A DNA stretch of 64,000 nucleotides. It comes from Ettlia oleoabundans. Its lineage: Eukaryota; Chlorophyta; Chlorophyceae; Chlamydomonadales. Shown here piece after piece: positions 61,902 through 64,000 of this stretch (positions within the stretch are counted from its first letter, which is position 1; the number at the start of each line of letters is the position of its first letter). The DNA lies in assembly GCA_019693395.1 (NCBI GenBank), contig JAAMXP010001383.1, positions 1 through 64,000 on the forward strand. Direction: 5' to 3'. The position numbers were made by a program, and so were the translations under genes. The notes under the pieces are model-generated. The model was not told the origin of the DNA. It searched no databases and saw nothing but the letters and a program-made list of their open reading frames with translations.

Positions 61902-63000
61902 ATGCAGGCTGAGGGCTCGGCGGCGCCCAAACTCCTGGCACAGCACCTGGCCAACGCAGAGGCAGTGGCTGGCGGGTTCCAGCTCGCGGGGTTGCCTGTT
62001 TTCGATCGCGCGTGGCTGCAGGTATATCGATCTGTAAGGAAGTTCAGTGCATAAGCAAGTTCGCCTGATGCGCCAAGCCGGTTGCGGAGGGTTTTGAACC
62101 GGGATGACCTCTCCAACAAGCCCAAGACTCCCAAAGCTACATGCTGAAACTCAGGTTTACGCCATGCTGCGCAGGGCACGGTGCGCCAGAAGGTGGGAGC
62201 TGCTCTCCAGGTTGACGACGGCACCGGCCTAACCAGCGTCGTTCTCGGCTTGGCCAGCAGCAAGCAGGTGCCCGGTGTGGACTTCGAGAGCGTGCAGGTG
62301 ACTGTCATGGCTTCTTACCTCTATTCCTTGGCTAGCAATGCCCTGGTATCCATAATGCCTGCCATTATTCGTGGCAGGTCGGAAAGCTGCGGCTCCCAAG
62401 GTGGAGCGGCGTTCCCCCGCTTGCTCAAACGTACTGGCAGGCGATGGCCTTTGGCTTTCTGTCATGTCAATGTCTCCACAGGTGGGGAACTACGTGCTTG
62501 TGGTGGGCAAGATTGTGGCAAAGAAGCAGGGCGCGCGCCAGCAGATGCACATCAAGCCTCACAAGGTGGGTGCTGGCTTGTACAGGAGTAACAGCTTTCA
62601 GGAGCATGTCTACATGACGAAGCAGGAGGGCATGGAGGCAGCAGGTCGATATCAAACCGTGGGTGCTGCACCTCAATACCTCCTGGGTGCTGCAGAACGT
62701 ACCAGCCCGACCGCTTGAGTGAGCGCTAGCTTGGCAGTCCACCTGGGAAGCATGCCATGTCTGTCCCCTCTGTTGCATCGCACTGTTGCACCCAAGTCAA
62801 CTGCATTCCACCTTGAGTGGCTCACATTACTTGGCATAGTAACTGAAAATCTACTCCTGGTTGAGCTGTCATCCCTTCTGCTGCAGTTGATAAACCTCTC
62901 ATGCGACCCAGAAGCAGCACGGCAGCGCATGATGCACTGGAACTTGGAGGTGCGAGAGCTGCACCGGCTGCTGGCTGCATCAGCGGCGACGCAAGCTTGA
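61902..63000 (+). CDS. RMI2: RecQ-mediated genome instability protein 2 (RMI2)
   Basis: Four exons in phase (61902-62021, 62175-62297, 62482-62565, 62887-63000) give 146 residues, the same length as human RMI2 (147). RMI2 is the small OB-fold partner of RMI1 in the BLM/RecQ4A-TOP3-RMI dissolvasome, which unlinks double Holliday junctions. Seen: FDRAWLQGTVRQ, LQVDDGTGLTSVVLG (the OB-fold strand with D-G-T-G), GNYVLVVGKIV, and the C-terminal helix region LINLSCDPEAARQRMMHWNLEVRELH-type, ending HWNLEV and RLLAAS. The start is the first ATG in frame and gives the expected N terminus. Confidence 0.88.
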
Positions 63001-63062
63001 ACCTGCTGGCTATATTTGCCGGTAAAGGCAGCCGGAGTTGCTGGAGTTACAGCAGGCAACTT

Positions 63063-64000
63063 TTTACGCCATCAACAGAAGTGCAGATTTCAGCGCAACG
63101 CAGGGGAATCAGCAGCACCAGGCGAGCAGCTTTGCAGCAAGCTGTGGTTGCACTGTGCACGCTGTGCCTGCTGGGCAGTGCGGACGCCAGTCCTGGCGAC
63201 AGCTCGCTGGCCTTTCGCCGCTGCAAGAACCTGTGCACCCAGACAGGCTGTGGCAGGGTGTCGTTGGCAGCAAGCCCCCGGCGGGGTCCCTTGGGTGCTC
63301 AGCCAGACAGCGGCAACGTTCTCACCCAGTGCAGCCCACTCTGCCAACACGGCAGGACAGTCAGCAGTGCTGCGGAGCAGACTGACATCCCTGTGTCGCT
63401 GGCACTTGCGCTACTGCGTTGGGACTGTGCAGCAGACTGCTCTCACATTTGTATGTGGCTCGTGGAGGGCAACAAGCCAGCAGGCAGCGGCGGTGTGCAG
63501 AAGTACTATGGCAAGTGGCCCTTCAAGCGGTTGTTGGGCATGCAGGAGCCCGCCTCTGTGCTCTTCAGCCTGCTCAACTTGGCAGCCCACGCCCACTGCC
63601 TGACACGCTTTGTTCAGCTGTGCCGCACCCTGCGCAGCCAGCGTGGGCGGCAGCAACCCAAAGGATGCCAGCAGCAGGATAGCACCAACAAAATGCCAGA
63701 TAACGGAAGCAGCAGCTGCGGCAGGTCCTATGGCGGCGACAGCAGCAGCCCAGGTTACCCCTACCGCCACTTGTGGGCGGGTTACATGCTGCTTTCTATC
63801 AATGCTTGGCTGTGGTCGGCTGTGTTCCATAGCCGTGATACACACCTCACCGAACGGCTGGATTACTTCTCAGCTGCTCTGCTTATCTTTTACAGCCTGT
63901 TCCTCTCACTGGTCCGCACGACCAACCTGCAATCTCGGGGTGCCCAGCTTGCAATTGCAGCGCCTTTTGTAGCCTTCTTGGCCTCCCATCTTCGCTACAT
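63063..64000 (+). CDS. PGAP3: PGAP3/Per1 GPI-anchor remodelling protein, 5' part (runs off the window)
   Basis: A single open stretch without introns continues to the right edge. PGAP3 removes or directs remodelling of the fatty acid on GPI anchors in the Golgi/ER. Seen: a hydrophobic signal-like segment (VVALCTLCLLGSA, about 63144), the luminal Cys pattern (FRRCKNLC, then WDCAADCSHICMW), the family core YYGKWPFKRLLGMQEPASVLFSLLN, then membrane helices with NAWLWSAVFHSRDTHLTERLDYF. No ATG lies in this frame between 63000 and the signal segment, so the start codon is unresolved. An acceptor-like TTTGCAG at about 63131-63137 suggests an upstream exon. The gap to the RMI2 stop is unusually small. 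The right part of the gene is outside the window. Confidence 0.88.

Noticed and set aside
62070..62150. Possible tRNA-like segment (GGTTTTGAACC) in an RMI2 intron
   Set aside because: The T-arm-like piece lacks a matching acceptor stem and anticodon arm.

Overview
This window looks like a piece of nuclear genome from a GC-rich green alga, most likely a trebouxiophyte of the Chlorella/Micractinium type. The genes are made of many short exons (roughly 50-600 bp) joined by GT-AG introns, with a few GC-AG introns. Several 3' ends carry TGTAA, the usual green-algal polyadenylation signal. The gene content is plant-like: a plastid-targeted ribosomal protein L4, a tandem two-domain GTP cyclohydrolase I, a plant-type purple acid phosphatase and a DnaJ protein with a DnaJ-X domain. 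No bacterial operons, tRNA, rRNA, CRISPR arrays or transposase genes were seen. Many exon joins below were checked by reading-frame phase as well as by splice motif; where that failed it is said.

Layout, left to right: (1) 1-1300, the 3' end of a gene carrying a small secreted-type domain broken by an in-frame stop. (2) HflX GTPase (-, 1447-5387) divergent from a 76-residue SAP-like protein (+, 5620-6341). (3) Purple acid phosphatase (-, 7136-11727) divergent from plastid RPL4 (+, 12027-13780). (4) A kinesin with coiled coil and IQ motif (-, 14244-20370) divergent from a transglutaminase-like protein (+, 21008-22303). (5) An unrecognised gene (-, 22593-about 24862) divergent from a TLC-type membrane protein (+, 25509-27066). 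(6) A TENA/THI-4 protein (-, 27740-28953). (7) Mitochondrial pyruvate dehydrogenase kinase (-, 30068-33843) divergent from the SLX1 structure-specific nuclease (+, 34089-37456). (8) A DnaJ/DnaJ-X protein (+, 38316-43574). (9) An SCFD2-type Sec1 protein (-, 44138-48250) divergent from a DUF84 NTP phosphatase (+, about 48800-50265). (10) A Sen15-like protein (-, 50648-51873) divergent from a tentative uncharacterised gene (+, 51912-52782). (11) The HscB/Jac1 co-chaperone (-, 52796-54639) divergent from a protein with helicase-associated domains (+, 54893-57787, crossing a 10-N gap). (12) GTP cyclohydrolase I (-, 58709-61332) divergent from RMI2 (+, 61902-63000). (13) PGAP3/Per1 (+, from about 63063, running off the right edge).

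The genes are mostly unrelated housekeeping functions in plastid translation, mitochondrial Fe-S assembly and PDH control, folate synthesis, GPI-anchor remodelling, homologous-recombination intermediates, and intracellular motors and traffic. The striking organisational feature is that almost every gene sits in a head-to-head pair, often with under 300 bp between the two start codons. No clear new multi-gene system was found. The best leads are listed as findings: shared SAP-like modules, an SLX1 with added DNA- and SUMO-binding-type motifs, GC-AG introns at conserved domain positions, duplicated splice-donor decoys, and two unrecognised genes.
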